NCBI RefSeq assembly: GCF_030816295.1
Contig: NZ_JAUSXV010000001.1
Location: 2,356,001 to 2,420,000 of the forward strand
DNA: 64,000 bases
From: Microbacterium natoriense
GTDB lineage: Bacteria; Actinomycetota; Actinomycetes; Actinomycetales; Microbacteriaceae
Direction of reading: 5' to 3'
Below, piece after piece: positions 37,069 to 47,543 of this stretch. The notes under the pieces were generated by a model. It was not told where the DNA came from. It made no database searches and saw only the letters and a list, made by a program, of their open reading frames with translations. How positions within the stretch are numbered: position 1 is the stretch's first letter; each line of letters begins with the position of its first letter. The translations under genes and the position numbers were made by a program.

Positions 37069-37564
37069 ATGACCGAGCAGTTCTCGATCCGCCCCCGCCG
37101 TGCAGAGCGACGGCAGCTTCCTCGGCGACATGGTCGTCGAGGCGGCGAACTGGCGGGGTCGCGCGCCTCAGGCACGCCACGAGATCCTCACATCCGCTGT
37201 GCATCGCCGGTACATCTCCGGGTGGATGCGCCCGGCGGATGCGGGGTTCGTCGCCGTCGACGCGGGTGGCAACGAGATGGGCGCCGCCTGGTATCGGATG
37301 CTGCCCCGCAGCGACCCCGGCTTCGGATTCGTCGAGACCGCCGTGCCCGAGCTCATCATCGGGGTGCAGCCGATCTGGCGAGCCCACGGGGTCGGCCGCA
37401 CGCTCTTGCGACGACTCGTGCTCCACGCGCACGAGCAGGGACATCGGCGGCTCAGCCTGAGCGTCGAGCACGACAACTTCGCCCGCAATCTCTACCGTTC
37501 GGAGGGCTTCGTCACCACGGTGCAGAGCGAAGGTCGCGACACCATGGTGCACCGGCTGTCCTGA
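37069..37564 (+). pseudogene. GNAT acetyltransferase, frameshifted near its start
   Basis: The GNAT fold continues in one frame from about 37100 to 37564, with GVQPIWRAHGVGRTLLRRLV as the acetyl-CoA loop and NLYRSEGFV after it. The true start should be ATG 37069, with TAGGCT ending six nucleotides upstream, encoding MTEQFSIRP; the two parts join if one C is removed from the C5 run at 37092-37096. The GTG at 37100 would give a shorter protein without the first strand and has no binding site. I infer one disrupted gene, by mutation or sequencing error. Substrate unknown. Confidence 0.75.
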
Positions 37565-37654
37565 AGAGCTCGCGCGATCCGAGGCTGGTACCGAAGGATG
37601 CCGGAAAGCCGCGTCATTACGGGCTTTGTCGGCTGCTGGTCGTAACGTGAGAGC

Positions 37655-40348
37655 ATGCCCAGGAGCACTACGAAGACCGCGCGCGCGTCGGCGAGCGCAC
37701 CGTCGCGCCCGAAGCGGCAGACCGCGCCGAAGGCTCAGGCGGCTCCGAAGAAGTACATCGACGAGGCCGACAAGCCACCTCTCGCCGTCCGTGCCTGGAA
37801 CGGCATCGCGCACGGCGTGGGCGGGATGTTCCGCGCGTTCGGCCCCGAGACGCTCGAGAAGGACGACCGTCGCGACGGGTTCCCGTTCCTGCTGGTGCTG
37901 CTGGCCATCGCCGGAGCCGTGAACGAGTGGTTCTTCATCGGCAACGAGATCGCCGGCAACATCAGCGCCTACTCCGTGGGACTCCTCGTCGGACGCGTCG
38001 CCTTCGTGATGCCCGTTCTGCTCCTGCTGCTCGCGGGATGGCTCTTCCGGCATCCCTCGTCGGTGAACGACAACGGGCGGATCGGCATCGGGTTCGGCCT
38101 CTTCGCCATCGCGATGGCCGGGTTCTGCCATGTCGCGGGTGGCACGCCGCAGCCGAAGCAGGGCATGGTCGCCCTCAGTGCCGCGGGCGGGCTGTCGGGC
38201 TGGATGGTCGGACAGCCCCTGACGTATCTGACGACGATCCCCGCGTACATCGTTCTCGCCCTGTTCGCCGGCCTGAGCATCCTGATCCTCACCAAGACGC
38301 CGCCGAACCGCATCGGTCAGCGCTTGGGAGACCTGTACGCCTGGATGTTCGACGCCGAGCGCGTCGAGAAGCCCGCGAAGGACGCGGTCGTCGACGAGGC
38401 CGACAAGGTCGACGATCCCGATGTGCTGCCGTGGTGGCGGCGCAACAAGACCGGTCGAGAAGAAGACCCCGACGAGGGCACGCTCGGATCGGATGACATC
38501 ACCGCTCTCCTCACGACCGCTGACCCCACGCCCGCATACGACCAGGCCGTGGTCGTCGAAGACCCCTACGACGCGGCGACCGAGGTGCTGTCCGACGTGC
38601 GGTCGGTCACCGACGCGCTCGCGGGGCAGCAGAGCACGGCGCTGCTCGATGACTCCGACACCGGTGAGATGCCGGAGCTCCCTGGCCTCGACGGCTTCGG
38701 CACAGAGGGTCCGGGGGAGCGGGGACCGCAGGCGCCGGTGGCGCCGTACATCCTTCCGCCGCCCAACCTGCTCGTGGAGGGTCCGCCTCCCGTCGTGCGT
38801 TCGGAGGCGACCGACAAGGTGATCGAGCAGATCACGAACGTGCTCACGCAGTTCAAGGTCGATGCGAAGGTCACCGGGTTCTCCCGCGGGCCGACGGTCA
38901 CGCAGTACGAGGTCGAAGTCGGGCACGGCGTCAAGGTCGAGAAGATCCTGCAGCTGAGCAACAACTTCGCGTATGCCGTGGCCTCGAACGACGTGCGCAT
39001 CCTCTCGCCGATTCCGGGCAAGAGCGCGATCGGCATCGAGATCCCGAACGCCGACAAGGAGATGGTCGCGCTGGGCGACGTCCTGCGTTCCCAGGCCGCG
39101 CAGAAGAGCACGCATCCCATGACGATCGGCGTCGGCAAGGACGTCGGTGGCAACATCGTGATCGCCAACCTCGCGAAGATGCCGCACCTGCTCGTCGCCG
39201 GTTCGACCGGCTCGGGAAAATCGAGCTTCGTGAACTCGATGATCACGAGCCTGCTGATGCGGGCACGTCCCTCCGACGTGCGGATGGTGCTGATCGACCC
39301 GAAGCGCGTGGAGCTCACGAGCTACGCCGGCGTTCCTCACCTGATCACGCCCATCATCACGAACCCGAAGAAGGCCGCAGAGGCTCTGCAGTGGGTCGTG
39401 AAAGAGATGGACATGCGATACGACGACCTCGCGTCGTTCGGATTCCGCCACATCGACGACTTCAACCGGGCAGTGCGTGCCGGTGAGGTCGAGGTTCCCG
39501 TCGGCAGCGAACGGGTTCTCAAGCCGTACCCGTATCTGCTGGTCGTGGTCGACGAGCTCGCCGACCTCATGATGGTCGCCCCCCGTGACGTCGAGGACTC
39601 GATCGTCCGAATCACCCAGCTCGCGCGCGCATCCGGCATCCACCTCGTGCTCGCCACACAGCGACCCAGCGTCGACGTCGTGACCGGTCTGATCAAGGCC
39701 AACGTGCCCTCGCGTCTCGCCTTCGCCGTGACCAGCGTGACCGACAGTCGTGTCATCCTCGACAGCCCCGGCGCCGACAAGCTGATCGGTCAGGGTGACG
39801 CCCTGTTCTCTCCGATGGGCTCGTCCAAGCCGTTCCGTCTGCAGGGCGCATGGGTCGACGAGAAGGAGATCGACGCGGTCGTCAAGCACGTGACGCGTCA
39901 GGCCCGCCCCGAGTACCGGTCCGATGTGCAGGAGGCGATGGACCCGGCCAAGAAGAAGGAAGTCGACGAGGACATCGGAGACGACCTCGAGCTGCTGCTC
40001 GCAGCCGCCGAGCTCATCGTGTCGTCCCAGTTCGGTTCCACATCGATGCTGCAGCGCAAGCTCCGCGTCGGCTTCGCCAAGGCGGGCCGTCTGATGGATC
40101 TGCTCGAATCGCGAGAGATCGTGGGCCCGTCCGAGGGATCGAAGGCGCGCGACGTGCTGGCGACCGCCGAGCAGCTGCCGCAGGTGCTCGCGAAGCTCCG
40201 CGGTGATGACGCGCCGGCTGCGCCTTCGGCGGCCGCGCCGGCACCGGCCGGCCGCGCGCAGGATCCGGTCGAGGCGCAGTTCGACGGGCTTCCGGTCGTC
40301 GAGGCGGAAGGCGACGAAGACGCCTGGGGACTCACGGGGCGCGACTGA
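37655..40348 (+). CDS. ftsK: DNA translocase FtsK/SpoIIIE
   Basis: An 897-aa septal DNA pump. Four to five TM helices lie within residues 70-225, then an acidic linker (about 225-390), the alpha/beta motor with Walker [10 protein letters not shown] near residue 517 and Walker [12 protein letters not shown] near 630, and a gamma winged-helix at about 790-840 ([21 protein letters not shown]). TAACGT ends six nucleotides before the ATG. The stop overlaps the start of pgsA by one base. Confidence 0.97.
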   Translation: MPRSTTKTARASASAPSRPKRQTAPKAQAAPKKYIDEADKPPLAVRAWNGIAHGVGGMFRAFGPETLEKDDRRDGFPFLLVLLAIAGAVNEWFFIGNEIAGNISAYSVGLLVGRVAFVMPVLLLLLAGWLFRHPSSVNDNGRIGIGFGLFAIAMAGFCHVAGGTPQPKQGMVALSAAGGLSGWMVGQPLTYLTTIPAYIVLALFAGLSILILTKTPPNRIGQRLGDLYAWMFDAERVEKPAKDAVVDEADKVDDPDVLPWWRRNKTGREEDPDEGTLGSDDITALLTTADPTPAYDQAVVVEDPYDAATEVLSDVRSVTDALAGQQSTALLDDSDTGEMPELPGLDGFGTEGPGERGPQAPVAPYILPPPNLLVEGPPPVVRSEATDKVIEQITNVLTQFKVDAKVTGFSRGPTVTQYEVEVGHGVKVEKILQLSNNFAYAVASNDVRILSPIPGKSAIGIEIPNADKEMVALGDVLRSQAAQKSTHPMTIGVGKDVGGNIVIANLAKMPHLLVAGSTGSGKSSFVNSMITSLLMRARPSDVRMVLIDPKRVELTSYAGVPHLITPIITNPKKAAEALQWVVKEMDMRYDDLASFGFRHIDDFNRAVRAGEVEVPVGSERVLKPYPYLLVVVDELADLMMVAPRDVEDSIVRITQLARASGIHLVLATQRPSVDVVTGLIKANVPSRLAFAVTSVTDSRVILDSPGADKLIGQGDALFSPMGSSKPFRLQGAWVDEKEIDAVVKHVTRQARPEYRSDVQEAMDPAKKKEVDEDIGDDLELLLAAAELIVSSQFGSTSMLQRKLRVGFAKAGRLMDLLESREIVGPSEGSKARDVLATAEQLPQVLAKLRGDDAPAAPSAAAPAPAGRAQDPVEAQFDGLPVVEAEGDEDAWGLTGRD

Positions 40349-40923
40349 TGGCCATTCCACGGCAGCTCCCCAACGCGATCACGGTCGCACGCATCCCCCT
40401 CGCGGTGGTCTTCTTCGTGTTGCTGCTGCTCGGAGGCACCTACGGCGAGCCCGATCCGGTGCTGCGCTGGGTGGCCGGCGCCCTTTTCATCCTCGCGATC
40501 TCCACCGATTGGGTCGACGGGTACCTGGCCCGCAAGTACGACATCGTCAGCGACTTCGGAAAGCTGTGGGATCCGATCGCCGACAAGCTCCTCACCGGAG
40601 CCGGATTCATCGGCCTCGCGATCCTCGGCGAGGTGAACTGGTGGATCGTCGCGATCATCCTGGTGCGCGAGTGGGGGATCACCGTCCATCGGCTGATGAT
40701 CGTGAACGAGCATGTGGTCGCGGCGGCCTGGATGGGCAAGCTCAAGACGGCCGTGCAGGCGGTCGCGCTCGGCTGGGCGCTGCTGCCGCTGCACCTGCTC
40801 ATCGGACTCCAGCCCTGGACCCTCGTCACGGCCGTGCTGATGGTCGTCGTGCTCGTGCTCACCGTCGCGAGCGGCATCGACTACATCGTCGCCCAGGTGC
40901 GCGGCGCCCGGGCGAAGGCGTGA
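40348..40923 (+). CDS. pgsA: CDP-diacylglycerol-glycerol-3-phosphate phosphatidyltransferase
   Basis: A 191-aa membrane enzyme making phosphatidylglycerol phosphate. The full CDP-alcohol signature is present: D57, G58, A61, R62, G71, D75 and D79 in order. Five to six TM helices. It overlaps ftsK by one base and cinA by four, so the three are coupled. Phosphatidylglycerol is also the usual lipid donor of Lgt enzymes, relevant to the Lgt-like gene at 52.4 kb. Confidence 0.95.
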   Translation: MAIPRQLPNAITVARIPLAVVFFVLLLLGGTYGEPDPVLRWVAGALFILAISTDWVDGYLARKYDIVSDFGKLWDPIADKLLTGAGFIGLAILGEVNWWIVAIILVREWGITVHRLMIVNEHVVAAAWMGKLKTAVQAVALGWALLPLHLLIGLQPWTLVTAVLMVVVLVLTVASGIDYIVAQVRGARAKA

Positions 40924-41402
40924 GCGAGGCATCCGAGGTCCTCGAGGAACTGCGTTCCCGAGGATGGACGCTGGGCATCGCCGAGTCGCTGACCGGGGGA
41001 GCCGTCGCGGCGGAATGCGTCTCGGTGCCGGGCGCCTCCGCCGTTCTCCTGGGTGCGGTGGTGGCGTACGCGACGCCCGTCAAACACACTCTGTTGGGAG
41101 TCGACGCGGATCTGCTCGATGAGCACGGGCCCGTCCACCCGCTGGTGGCCGCGCAGATGGCCGACGGAGTTCGCTCGGCCGTGGCCGTAGACGGATGCCG
41201 GGCGGATGTCGGAGTCTCCACGACGGGCATCGCCGGTCCCGACTCGCCGGATGGTCAGCCGGTCGGTACTGTGCACATCGGCGCGGTGACGCCCGAAGGT
41301 GCGCGAACGGCGGCCTTCCTGTTCTCCGGAGATCGTGCGCAGATCCGTGCGCAGACGGTGCAGGAGGCGTTCGCCGTGCTGCTCGAACTGCTACGGGAAT
41401 AG
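40920..41402 (+). CDS. CinA C-terminal domain protein (nicotinamide-nucleotide amidohydrolase)
   Basis: A 160-aa stand-alone CinA C-terminal (PncC-like) domain that deamidates NMN. The signature IAESLTGGAVAAECVSVPGAS and the VSTTGIAGPDSPDGQPVGTV stretch are present. The N-terminal MoaB-like domain of full CinA is absent, as in many bacteria. GTG 40920 overlaps the pgsA stop (GTGA). clgR follows after 135 nt with its own promoter. Confidence 0.92.
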   Translation: MSEASEVLEELRSRGWTLGIAESLTGGAVAAECVSVPGASAVLLGAVVAYATPVKHTLLGVDADLLDEHGPVHPLVAAQMADGVRSAVAVDGCRADVGVSTTGIAGPDSPDGQPVGTVHIGAVTPEGARTAAFLFSGDRAQIRAQTVQEAFAVLLELLRE

Positions 41403-41461
41403 ATGGCTCTGCATCAAAGTTGACATGAGTGTGCTCACATTCAAACCACAGGGTGTCAAGG

Positions 41462-41467
41462 TAGATT
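41462..41467 (+). promoter_or_regulatory. candidate -10 element of clgR
   Basis: TAGATT lies 70 nt before the ClgR-like gene. A TTGACA occurs farther upstream (41420-41425) but is too distant to pair with it. Weak candidate. Confidence 0.3.
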
Positions 41468-41537
41468 CTGTGCAAGCAAGAGGTATTAGACTGGCGATCT
41501 CTTCGAGGGCGACCTCGGGAACTGGGAGGAGGTTCCG

Positions 41538-41846
41538 ATGATTCTCGTACGACAGGAAATCGGCGATGTGCTGAGGGACTTCCGTCAGCAGAAGGGGCGT
41601 ACGCTCCGGCAGGTCGCAAGCAAGGCATCCGTGGCTCTGGGCTATCTCAGTGAGGTCGAGCGCGGGCAGAAGGAAGCATCGAGCGAGATCCTCGCTTCGG
41701 TCGCAGAGGCGCTCGACGTTCCGATCTCCACCATCATGCGCGAGGTCGGCGATCGGATCTCGGTGCTCGAGGGCATCCAGGTCTTCCCCGATGTCGTGCC
41801 CGACGATCTCGTCGCGTCGATCGAGCCTCAGCTCACGCTGCGCTGA
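41538..41846 (+). CDS. clgR: ClgR-type XRE transcriptional regulator
   Basis: A 102-aa single-domain helix-turn-helix protein very like actinobacterial ClgR/PopR, activators of clp protease and chaperone genes. The helix-turn-helix is LRQVASKASVALGYLSEVERGQKEAS. The C-terminus FPDVVPDDLVASIEPQLTLR is short and ends in hydrophobic residues, a possible Clp-degradation tail. ATG 41538 follows GGGAGGAGG-like purines. Upstream of recA, as in relatives. Confidence 0.9.
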   Translation: MILVRQEIGDVLRDFRQQKGRTLRQVASKASVALGYLSEVERGQKEASSEILASVAEALDVPISTIMREVGDRISVLEGIQVFPDVVPDDLVASIEPQLTLR

Positions 41847-41864
41847 TCAGCTCTTCTTTCGTCG

Positions 41865-42089
41865 ATGCGTCGCAGTGAGTTCCTCCGCGCCGTGGACGTC
41901 GAGTTCGGGGGGCGCGCGTCCTCATTGGTCAGCGACCTGGTCCTGACACAGCTCGGAGACCGCACGGCTGCCGCGGCGTTGACAGACGGTCTGCCACCCC
42001 GAGAGATCTGGCTGGCGTTGTGTGCCGAGATGGACGTGCCGATCGAACGACGCCATGGCGCGGGACGATTGGAACCTCGCAAGCGCTGA
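41865..42089 (+). CDS. DUF3046 family protein
   Basis: A 74-aa DUF3046 protein: MRRSEFLRAVDVEFGG, then a helical VLTQLGDRTAAAALTDGLPPREIWLALCAEMDVP core. Function unknown. This family is found immediately upstream of recA in many actinobacteria, as here, 18 nt after clgR. Confidence 0.88.
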   Translation: MRRSEFLRAVDVEFGGRASSLVSDLVLTQLGDRTAAAALTDGLPPREIWLALCAEMDVPIERRHGAGRLEPRKR

Positions 42090-42139
42090 AGCGGTTGTTC
42101 GAGAGATCCGTGTTTCGACACGCCGAATGCGACATGTCC

Positions 42140-42168
42140 TCGAAGATGTGTTCGAGAAGGCGTAGTCT
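42140..42168 (+). promoter_or_regulatory. LexA (SOS) box and -10 element of recA
   Basis: TCGAAGATGTGTTCGA at 42140-42155 differs at one position from a perfect actinobacterial SOS palindrome (TCGAAC-N4-GTTCGA). A TAGTCT -10 follows at 42163-42168. The leader to recA is then about 180 nt. Confidence 0.8.
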
Positions 42169-42352
42169 TCTGCACAAGTGGTTCTGATGCCGTGTTATCC
42201 CCAGTTCGTGGGCGTCCTGACGCAATGTCCGAGGCTCCTCGTACGGTGAAGACAAGGCCTCGAAGCCATACGCCTTGTCGGAGAGTTCTCCCCATCCGGG
42301 GGTGGGCCGCGACAGCCTACAGGCGGCAACACGCGAGCAGAAGGAACACATC

Positions 42353-43396
42353 ATGCCATCACCCGCAGACCGCGAGAAGTCCCTCGAGACCGCACTCGCA
42401 CAGATCGACCGCCAGTTCGGAAAGGGCTCGGTCATGCGGCTGGGCAGCGATGAGCGCGCTCCCGTCGCCGTGATCCCCACGGGTTCCATCGCTCTCGATG
42501 TCGCTCTCGGCGTCGGCGGCCTGCCACGCGGACGCATCGTCGAGATCTACGGTCCGGAGTCGTCGGGTAAGACGACCCTGACTCTGCACGCGATTGCCAA
42601 TGCGCAGCGCGCAGGAGGCATCGCCGCCTTCATCGACGCCGAGCACGCGCTCGATCCCGACTACGCGGCGAAGCTCGGTGTCGACATCGACGCGCTGCTC
42701 GTCTCCCAGCCCGACACCGGTGAGCAGGCGCTCGAGATCGCCGACATGCTCGTGCGCTCCGGAGCCATCGATCTGATCGTCATCGACTCCGTCGCAGCGC
42801 TCGTGCCCCGGGCCGAGATCGAGGGCGAGATGGGCGATTCGCATGTGGGTCTGCAGGCCAGGCTCATGTCGCAGGCCCTCCGCAAGCTCACCGGCGGACT
42901 GAACCAGACCAACACCACGATGATCTTCATCAACCAGCTGCGCGAGAAGATCGGCGTGTTCTTCGGCTCGCCTGAGACCACAGCCGGTGGTAAGGCGCTG
43001 AAGTTCTACGCGTCCGTGCGACTCGACATCCGTCGGATCGAGACGCTGAAGGACGGCACCGACGCGGTGGGAAACCGTACGCGTGTCAAGGTCGTGAAGA
43101 ACAAGATGGCGCCGCCCTTCAAGCAGGCCGAATTCGACATCCTTTACGGCATCGGCATCTCGCGAGAGGGCAGCCTGATCGACTTCGGTGTCGAGCACGG
43201 CATCGTCAAGAAGTCCGGATCGTGGTACACGTACGACGGTGACCAGCTGGGGCAGGGCAAGGAGAACGCGCGATCGTTCCTCCTCAAGAACCCCGACATC
43301 GCGCTGGCCATCGAGTCCCAGATCAAGCAGAAGCTCGGCATCGGTGCGCCGGCTGCTGCTCCCGCCGATGAACTTGCCGAGCGCCGCCCGGCCTGA
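42353..43396 (+). CDS. recA: recombinase RecA
   Basis: A 347-aa RecA, complete. Walker A GPESSGKT at residues 67-74, Walker [11 protein letters not shown], and the [20 protein letters not shown] loop are present. It forms the strand-exchange filament and triggers LexA self-cleavage. ATG 42353 follows AAGGA. A LexA box lies upstream and recX downstream beyond a 24-bp tandem repeat. Confidence 0.98.
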   Translation: MPSPADREKSLETALAQIDRQFGKGSVMRLGSDERAPVAVIPTGSIALDVALGVGGLPRGRIVEIYGPESSGKTTLTLHAIANAQRAGGIAAFIDAEHALDPDYAAKLGVDIDALLVSQPDTGEQALEIADMLVRSGAIDLIVIDSVAALVPRAEIEGEMGDSHVGLQARLMSQALRKLTGGLNQTNTTMIFINQLREKIGVFFGSPETTAGGKALKFYASVRLDIRRIETLKDGTDAVGNRTRVKVVKNKMAPPFKQAEFDILYGIGISREGSLIDFGVEHGIVKKSGSWYTYDGDQLGQGKENARSFLLKNPDIALAIESQIKQKLGIGAPAAAPADELAERRPA

Positions 43397-43494
43397 TGCT
43401 TCGGCGTCGCTCAGCAACCGTGCTTCGACGTCGCTCAGCAACCGTGCTTCGACGTCGCTCAGCAACCGGGGTGAGTCATGACTGCCGACGATGA
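43396..43494 (+). CDS. putative Arg-rich repeat micro-ORF between recA and recX
   Basis: A 32-codon ORF whose ATG overlaps the recA stop (TGATG) and which ends inside the start of recX. It encodes an octapeptide LRRRSATV repeated three times, because the DNA under it is a 24-bp tandem repeat. No binding site of its own is visible. It could couple recA and recX translation or be an accident of the repeat. Confidence 0.3.
   Translation: MLRRRSATVLRRRSATVLRRRSATGVSHDCRR
43398..43469. repeat. 24-bp tandem repeat, three copies
   Basis: Three consecutive 24-nt units (43398-43421, 43422-43445, 43446-43469), each beginning GCTTCG and containing CGTCGCTCAGCAACCG; copy one differs from copy two at one base and copy three differs at the last base. 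Confidence 0.95.
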
Positions 43495-44299
43495 GTCGCT
43501 TGCTCCTGTCATCCCGCTCTTCGGCGGGGCACGGAAGAACCATGGGTCTGAGGGTGAGGGGGATGGCGCCGCGGGCGTCGTCCCCCGTCCCGCCGAAGAG
43601 GAACAGCTCTGGCGCTCCACATGGTCGTCGCCGACGCTCGGAGACGACCGGCCCGCAGATGCCGGGACGCCGAGCGAACGGCATCCGGCGCGAGGTGCGG
43701 CCGGTCGAGCCGCACCGCGGCTGCGCGCTCTGACATCTCACGAGACGCGCGAGCGCGATGCCGCCCCCGACGGAGGTGCCGACCCTGAGCAGGTCAGAAA
43801 GGCCGCGGAAGAGGTCCTCGTCCGACGGCTGCGAACTCGTTCGCTGTCCGTCTCTGAGGCGCGCCTGGTGCTGAGGGGATACGAAGCCGGTGAGCAGAGG
43901 CTCGACTCGGCGCAGATCGACGACGTCATCGACGACTTCTGCCGCCGCGGCTACCTCGACGACGCCGTCCTCGCTGGCCACCTCATCACCTCGGGCGTCG
44001 AGCGGAAGGGCCAGGGGAGAGTCGCCCTGTCCCGTCTCCTGACGCAGCGCGGCATCGCGCGCGATGTGATCGATGCGGCTCTCGACGATCTTCCGGATGA
44101 CGACGTCGAACGTGCCCTCGAGTTCGCCAGGTCCAAGATGCGCTCGCTCGCCCGGCTCGACCAGGAGACGGCCAAGCGACGGCTCTCGGGTCAGCTTGCT
44201 CGTCGCGGGTACTCCGGGGGCGTCGTCAGCTCCGTGGTCCGGACGGTGATGGGCGAGCAGTTCTCCGGCCCACGGCCCTCGGGCGTGAGATTCGAATGA
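43478..44299 (+). CDS. recX: regulatory protein RecX
   Basis: A 273-aa RecX that binds RecA filaments and limits them. The RecX core begins at about residue 105 and shows three three-helix repeats (VLVRRLRTRSLSVSEARLVL; GYLDDAVLAGHLI; FARSKMRSLARLDQ). The N-terminal 100 residues are low-complexity and acidic, an extension common in actinobacteria. ATG 43478 follows GGGGTGAG at the end of the tandem repeat. A terminator follows. Confidence 0.93.
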   Translation: MTADDESLAPVIPLFGGARKNHGSEGEGDGAAGVVPRPAEEEQLWRSTWSSPTLGDDRPADAGTPSERHPARGAAGRAAPRLRALTSHETRERDAAPDGGADPEQVRKAAEEVLVRRLRTRSLSVSEARLVLRGYEAGEQRLDSAQIDDVIDDFCRRGYLDDAVLAGHLITSGVERKGQGRVALSRLLTQRGIARDVIDAALDDLPDDDVERALEFARSKMRSLARLDQETAKRRLSGQLARRGYSGGVVSSVVRTVMGEQFSGPRPSGVRFE

Positions 44300-44310
44300 A
44301 GTGCGCGATC

Positions 44311-44349
44311 GGCCCGGCTGCCGACCGGTGAGGTCATGGCAGCCGGGCC
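44311..44349 (+). terminator. recX terminator
   Basis: Perfect 12-bp stem GGCCCGGCTGCC / GGCAGCCGGGCC (44311-44322 with 44338-44349) with a 15-nt loop containing a small inner GACC/GGTC pairing. Confidence 0.75.
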
Positions 44350-44432
44350 CGTCTCGCGCAGCCGCAGCACATCAGAGTGCTGACGTGCATCGCGAGCGGT
44401 ACCAGGGCTGTCGATCGTAGAATCGAAGGATC

Positions 44433-45981
44433 ATGACTATCCCTCGCAGTGAACCGACGATCATCGACGCGTCGTCGGCAGCAGTCGACAGCGACGGGCG
44501 GCAGCGCTCGTACGAAGTGCGCACGTTCGGGTGCCAGATGAACGTTCACGACTCGGAGCGTCTCTCCGGTTCGCTGGAGAGCGCGGGCTACGTGCGGGCG
44601 GCAGCCGGTGACGAGCCTGACGTCGTCATCATCAACACCTGCGCGGTGCGCGACAACGCGGCTGGGAAACTCTACGGAACGCTGGGTCAGCTCGCCTCGG
44701 TCAAGCGTCGCAAAGACGGCATGCAGATCGCCGTCGGCGGGTGCCTCGCACAGATGGACAAGCAAGCTGTGCTCGACAAAGCCCCCTGGGTCGACGTCGT
44801 CTTCGGAACGCACAACATGGGTTCTCTCCCTGGACTTCTCGAGCGTGCGCGTCACAACGGCGAGGCCGAGCTCGAGATACTCGAGTCCCTGGAGATCTTC
44901 CCGTCGACGTTGCCCACCAAGCGCGACTCCGCGCACAGCGGCTGGGTGTCGATCTCGGTCGGCTGCAACAACACGTGCACCTTCTGCATCGTGCCGCATC
45001 TGCGGGGCAAGGAGAAAGACCGCCGACCCGGAGACATCCTCAACGAGATCCGCCTGCTCGTCGAAGACGGCGCGATCGAGGTCACGCTGCTCGGGGCAGA
45101 ATGTGAACTCCTACGGCGTCGAGTTCGGTGACCGTCAGGCATTCGGCAAGCTCTTGCGTGCCGCCGGCGAGATCGAGGGCCTCGAGCGCATCCGCTTCAC
45201 GAGTCCGCATCCGGCCGCCTTCACCGATGACGTGATCGACGCGATGGCCGAGACGCCGAGCGTCATGCCTCAGTTGCACATGCCGCTGCAATCGGGCAGC
45301 GACCGCATCCTCAAGGCGATGCGGCGCTCGTACCGGAGCGAGCGCTTCCTCGGCATCATCGAGCGCGTGCGCGAGCGCATCCCGCACGCGGCGATCACGA
45401 CCGACATCATCGTCGGGTTCCCCGGCGAGACCGACGAGGACTTCGAAGACACCATGCGGGTCGTCGAGCAGTCGCGGTTCTCCGGAGCCTTCACATTCCA
45501 GTACTCGATCCGCGAGGGCACCCTCGCCGCGACGATGGAGAACCAGGTGCCCAAAGAGGTGGTCCAGGAGCGTTACAACCGCCTGATCGCCCTGCAGGAG
45601 CGAATCTCGCTCGAGGAGAACCAGAAGCAGGTCGGCCGTGAGGTCGAGCTGTTGGTGTCTGTCGGTGAGGGGAAGAAGGATGCGGAGACCCATCGCCTGA
45701 CCGGACGCGCACAGGACAACCGTCTCGTGCATTTCGAGGTGACGCCCGGATCCGAGATCCCTCGCCCAGGCGATGCCGTGACCGTGACGATCACCCATGC
45801 GGCGCCGTTCCACCTGCTCGCCGACGACCCGACTGCCCAGCCGTTGCGCATCCGTCGCACCCGCGGCGGAGACGCCTGGGACCGGGCGCAGTCCGAGTCG
45901 TGCGCGGTGCCCTCTGCGGCATCCGACGGCGCTCCTCGCGCGGTCTCGCTCGGTCTGCCGACTCTGCGCGTGGGCGTGTGA
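44433..45981 (+). pseudogene. miaB: MiaB tRNA methylthiotransferase, frameshift in a G4 run
   Basis: MiaB adds methylthio to i6A37 of tRNAs. N-terminal cluster Cys are C34, C70 and C104, radical SAM C178-x3-C182-x2-C185. The frame breaks after EVTLLG, where the run GGGG at 45093-45096 should be GGG: removing one G restores [15 protein letters not shown] and the rest of the radical SAM and TRAM ([11 protein letters not shown]) domains to 45981. As given, translation stops at 45131 with a truncated enzyme. Since miaA next to it is intact, base-call error is the best explanation. TAGAAT lies 9 nt before the ATG. Confidence 0.9.
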
Positions 45982-46087
45982 ACCCGCAGCGTCAGCGAGA
46001 GCGCGCCCTGTCGGCGGCACCCCGTGATGCAGGCATCGCCGTGGCAATGTCGCGACCTGAGACCGGAGCCCCAGAGCGAGACGTTCG

Positions 46088-46996
46088 ATGACCCAGAGGC
46101 TCTGGGCGGTCGTCGGGGCGACAGGCACCGGCAAGAGCGACCTCGCGCTCGATCTCGCTGAGAGGCTCCACGAGCGAGGAAACCCTGCGGAGATCGTCAA
46201 CGCCGACGCCATGCAGCTGTACCGCGGCATGGACATCGGCACGGCGAAGCTCTCCCTCGAGGAGCGCCGAGGCATCTCGCACCATCTGCTCGACGTCCGT
46301 GACGTCACCGACGAGGCAGCGGTCGCCTGGTATCAACCGCTCGCGCGGGCCGCGATCGCGGACATCCACGCGCGCGGGGGAGACGCCATCCTGGTGGGGG
46401 GCTCCGGCCTCTACGTCTCGAGCGTCGTGTTCGACTTCCGCTTCCCTCCGCGCGACCCCGCTGTTCGGGCGCGACTCGAACGCGAGCTCGATGAACGCGG
46501 CGCCGGCGTCCTCCTCGAGCGTCTGCGATCCGCAGACCCGGCGACGGCTGAGCGCATCGATCCGCACAACGGACGCAGGATCGTGCGTGCGCTCGAAGTC
46601 CTCGAGCAGGGGAGTGTGACGCACCAGGCTTCGCTGCCATCGGCGCCGGTGCTCTGGCATCCGTCCACGCATCTGATCGGCCTGCACGTCGAGCGGGCTG
46701 ACCTCGTGCAGCGACTCGATGCACGAGTGGAGCGCATGTGGGCCGACGGTCTCGCCGACGAGGTCGCACGTCTTCGGGAAGTCGGCTTGGAACGCGGCGC
46801 GACCGCGAGCCGCGCGATCGGCTACGCGCAGGCGCTCGCCCGGCTCGACGGCCGTCTCTCACAGGCGGAGGCCATCGCCGAGACGCAGGCCCTCACACGG
46901 CGCTACGCGCGTCGACAGGTGTCCTGGTTCAAGCGCTACCCCGGGTTGGAATGGCGCTCACCCATGTCGGATGCCGGTGCCATCATCGACCTATGA
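46088..46996 (+). CDS. miaA: tRNA dimethylallyltransferase
   Basis: A 302-aa MiaA that prenylates A37 of tRNAs reading U-initial codons, making the substrate of MiaB. P-loop GATGTGKS (residues 10-17), the [17 protein letters not shown] segment and [16 protein letters not shown] are intact. The stop overlaps the next start (ATGA). It lies 107 nt after miaB. Confidence 0.96.
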   Translation: MTQRLWAVVGATGTGKSDLALDLAERLHERGNPAEIVNADAMQLYRGMDIGTAKLSLEERRGISHHLLDVRDVTDEAAVAWYQPLARAAIADIHARGGDAILVGGSGLYVSSVVFDFRFPPRDPAVRARLERELDERGAGVLLERLRSADPATAERIDPHNGRRIVRALEVLEQGSVTHQASLPSAPVLWHPSTHLIGLHVERADLVQRLDARVERMWADGLADEVARLREVGLERGATASRAIGYAQALARLDGRLSQAEAIAETQALTRRYARRQVSWFKRYPGLEWRSPMSDAGAIIDL

Positions 46997-47520
46997 CGAC
47001 CCACTACTACACGGCCACCAGCCTCGACGGCTTCATCGCGACGAGCGACCACTCACTCGACTGGCTGCTGAAGCAGGACATCGATATGGACGGTCCGATG
47101 GCGTATCCGGGGTTCGTCGAATCCATCGGCGCCCTCGCCATGGGCTCATCGACCTACGAGTGGGTCATGCGGGCCGAGCAGGGGAACTGGGGCTACGAGC
47201 AGCCGACCTGGGTGTTCACTCACCGAGACCTCGAGCATCCCGCCGTCGGTGAGGTCCGTTTCACTCAGGCCGACGTGCGTGAGGTGCACGCGCGAATGAT
47301 GGAGGCGGCCGGCAGCAAGGATCTGTGGATCGTCGGCGGCGGCGATCTGGCTGGACAGTTCGCGGATGCCGGTCTGCTCGATGAGGTGTGGCTGCAGTAC
47401 GCTCCCGTGACACTCGGGTCCGGAGCTCCGGTGCTGCCGCGGCCACTCGATCTCGAGCTGATCGAGGTGGCGCGCAATCGGGCCTTCCTCTGCGGGCGCT
47501 ATCGGGTGCGGAAAGACTGA
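46993..47520 (+). CDS. dihydrofolate reductase-fold (RibD C-terminal-like) protein
   Basis: A 175-aa protein of the DHFR/RibD-C fold: [32 protein letters not shown] and [34 protein letters not shown]. Such proteins are NADPH reductases of unknown substrate, distinct from the true folA at 32 kb. Coupled to miaA by ATGA. Confidence 0.87.
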   Translation: MTTHYYTATSLDGFIATSDHSLDWLLKQDIDMDGPMAYPGFVESIGALAMGSSTYEWVMRAEQGNWGYEQPTWVFTHRDLEHPAVGEVRFTQADVREVHARMMEAAGSKDLWIVGGGDLAGQFADAGLLDEVWLQYAPVTLGSGAPVLPRPLDLELIEVARNRAFLCGRYRVRKD

Positions 47521-47543
47521 CGGCCGCCCGTAGGCTCGTACTC

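Noticed and set aside
43398..43469. CRISPR array
   Set aside because: The 24-nt units are directly adjacent with no spacers and no cas genes lie nearby.
45093..45096. Programmed ribosomal frameshift in miaB
   Set aside because: There is no slippery heptamer with a downstream structure that I can see, and other homopolymer breaks occur nearby, so error or mutation is simpler.
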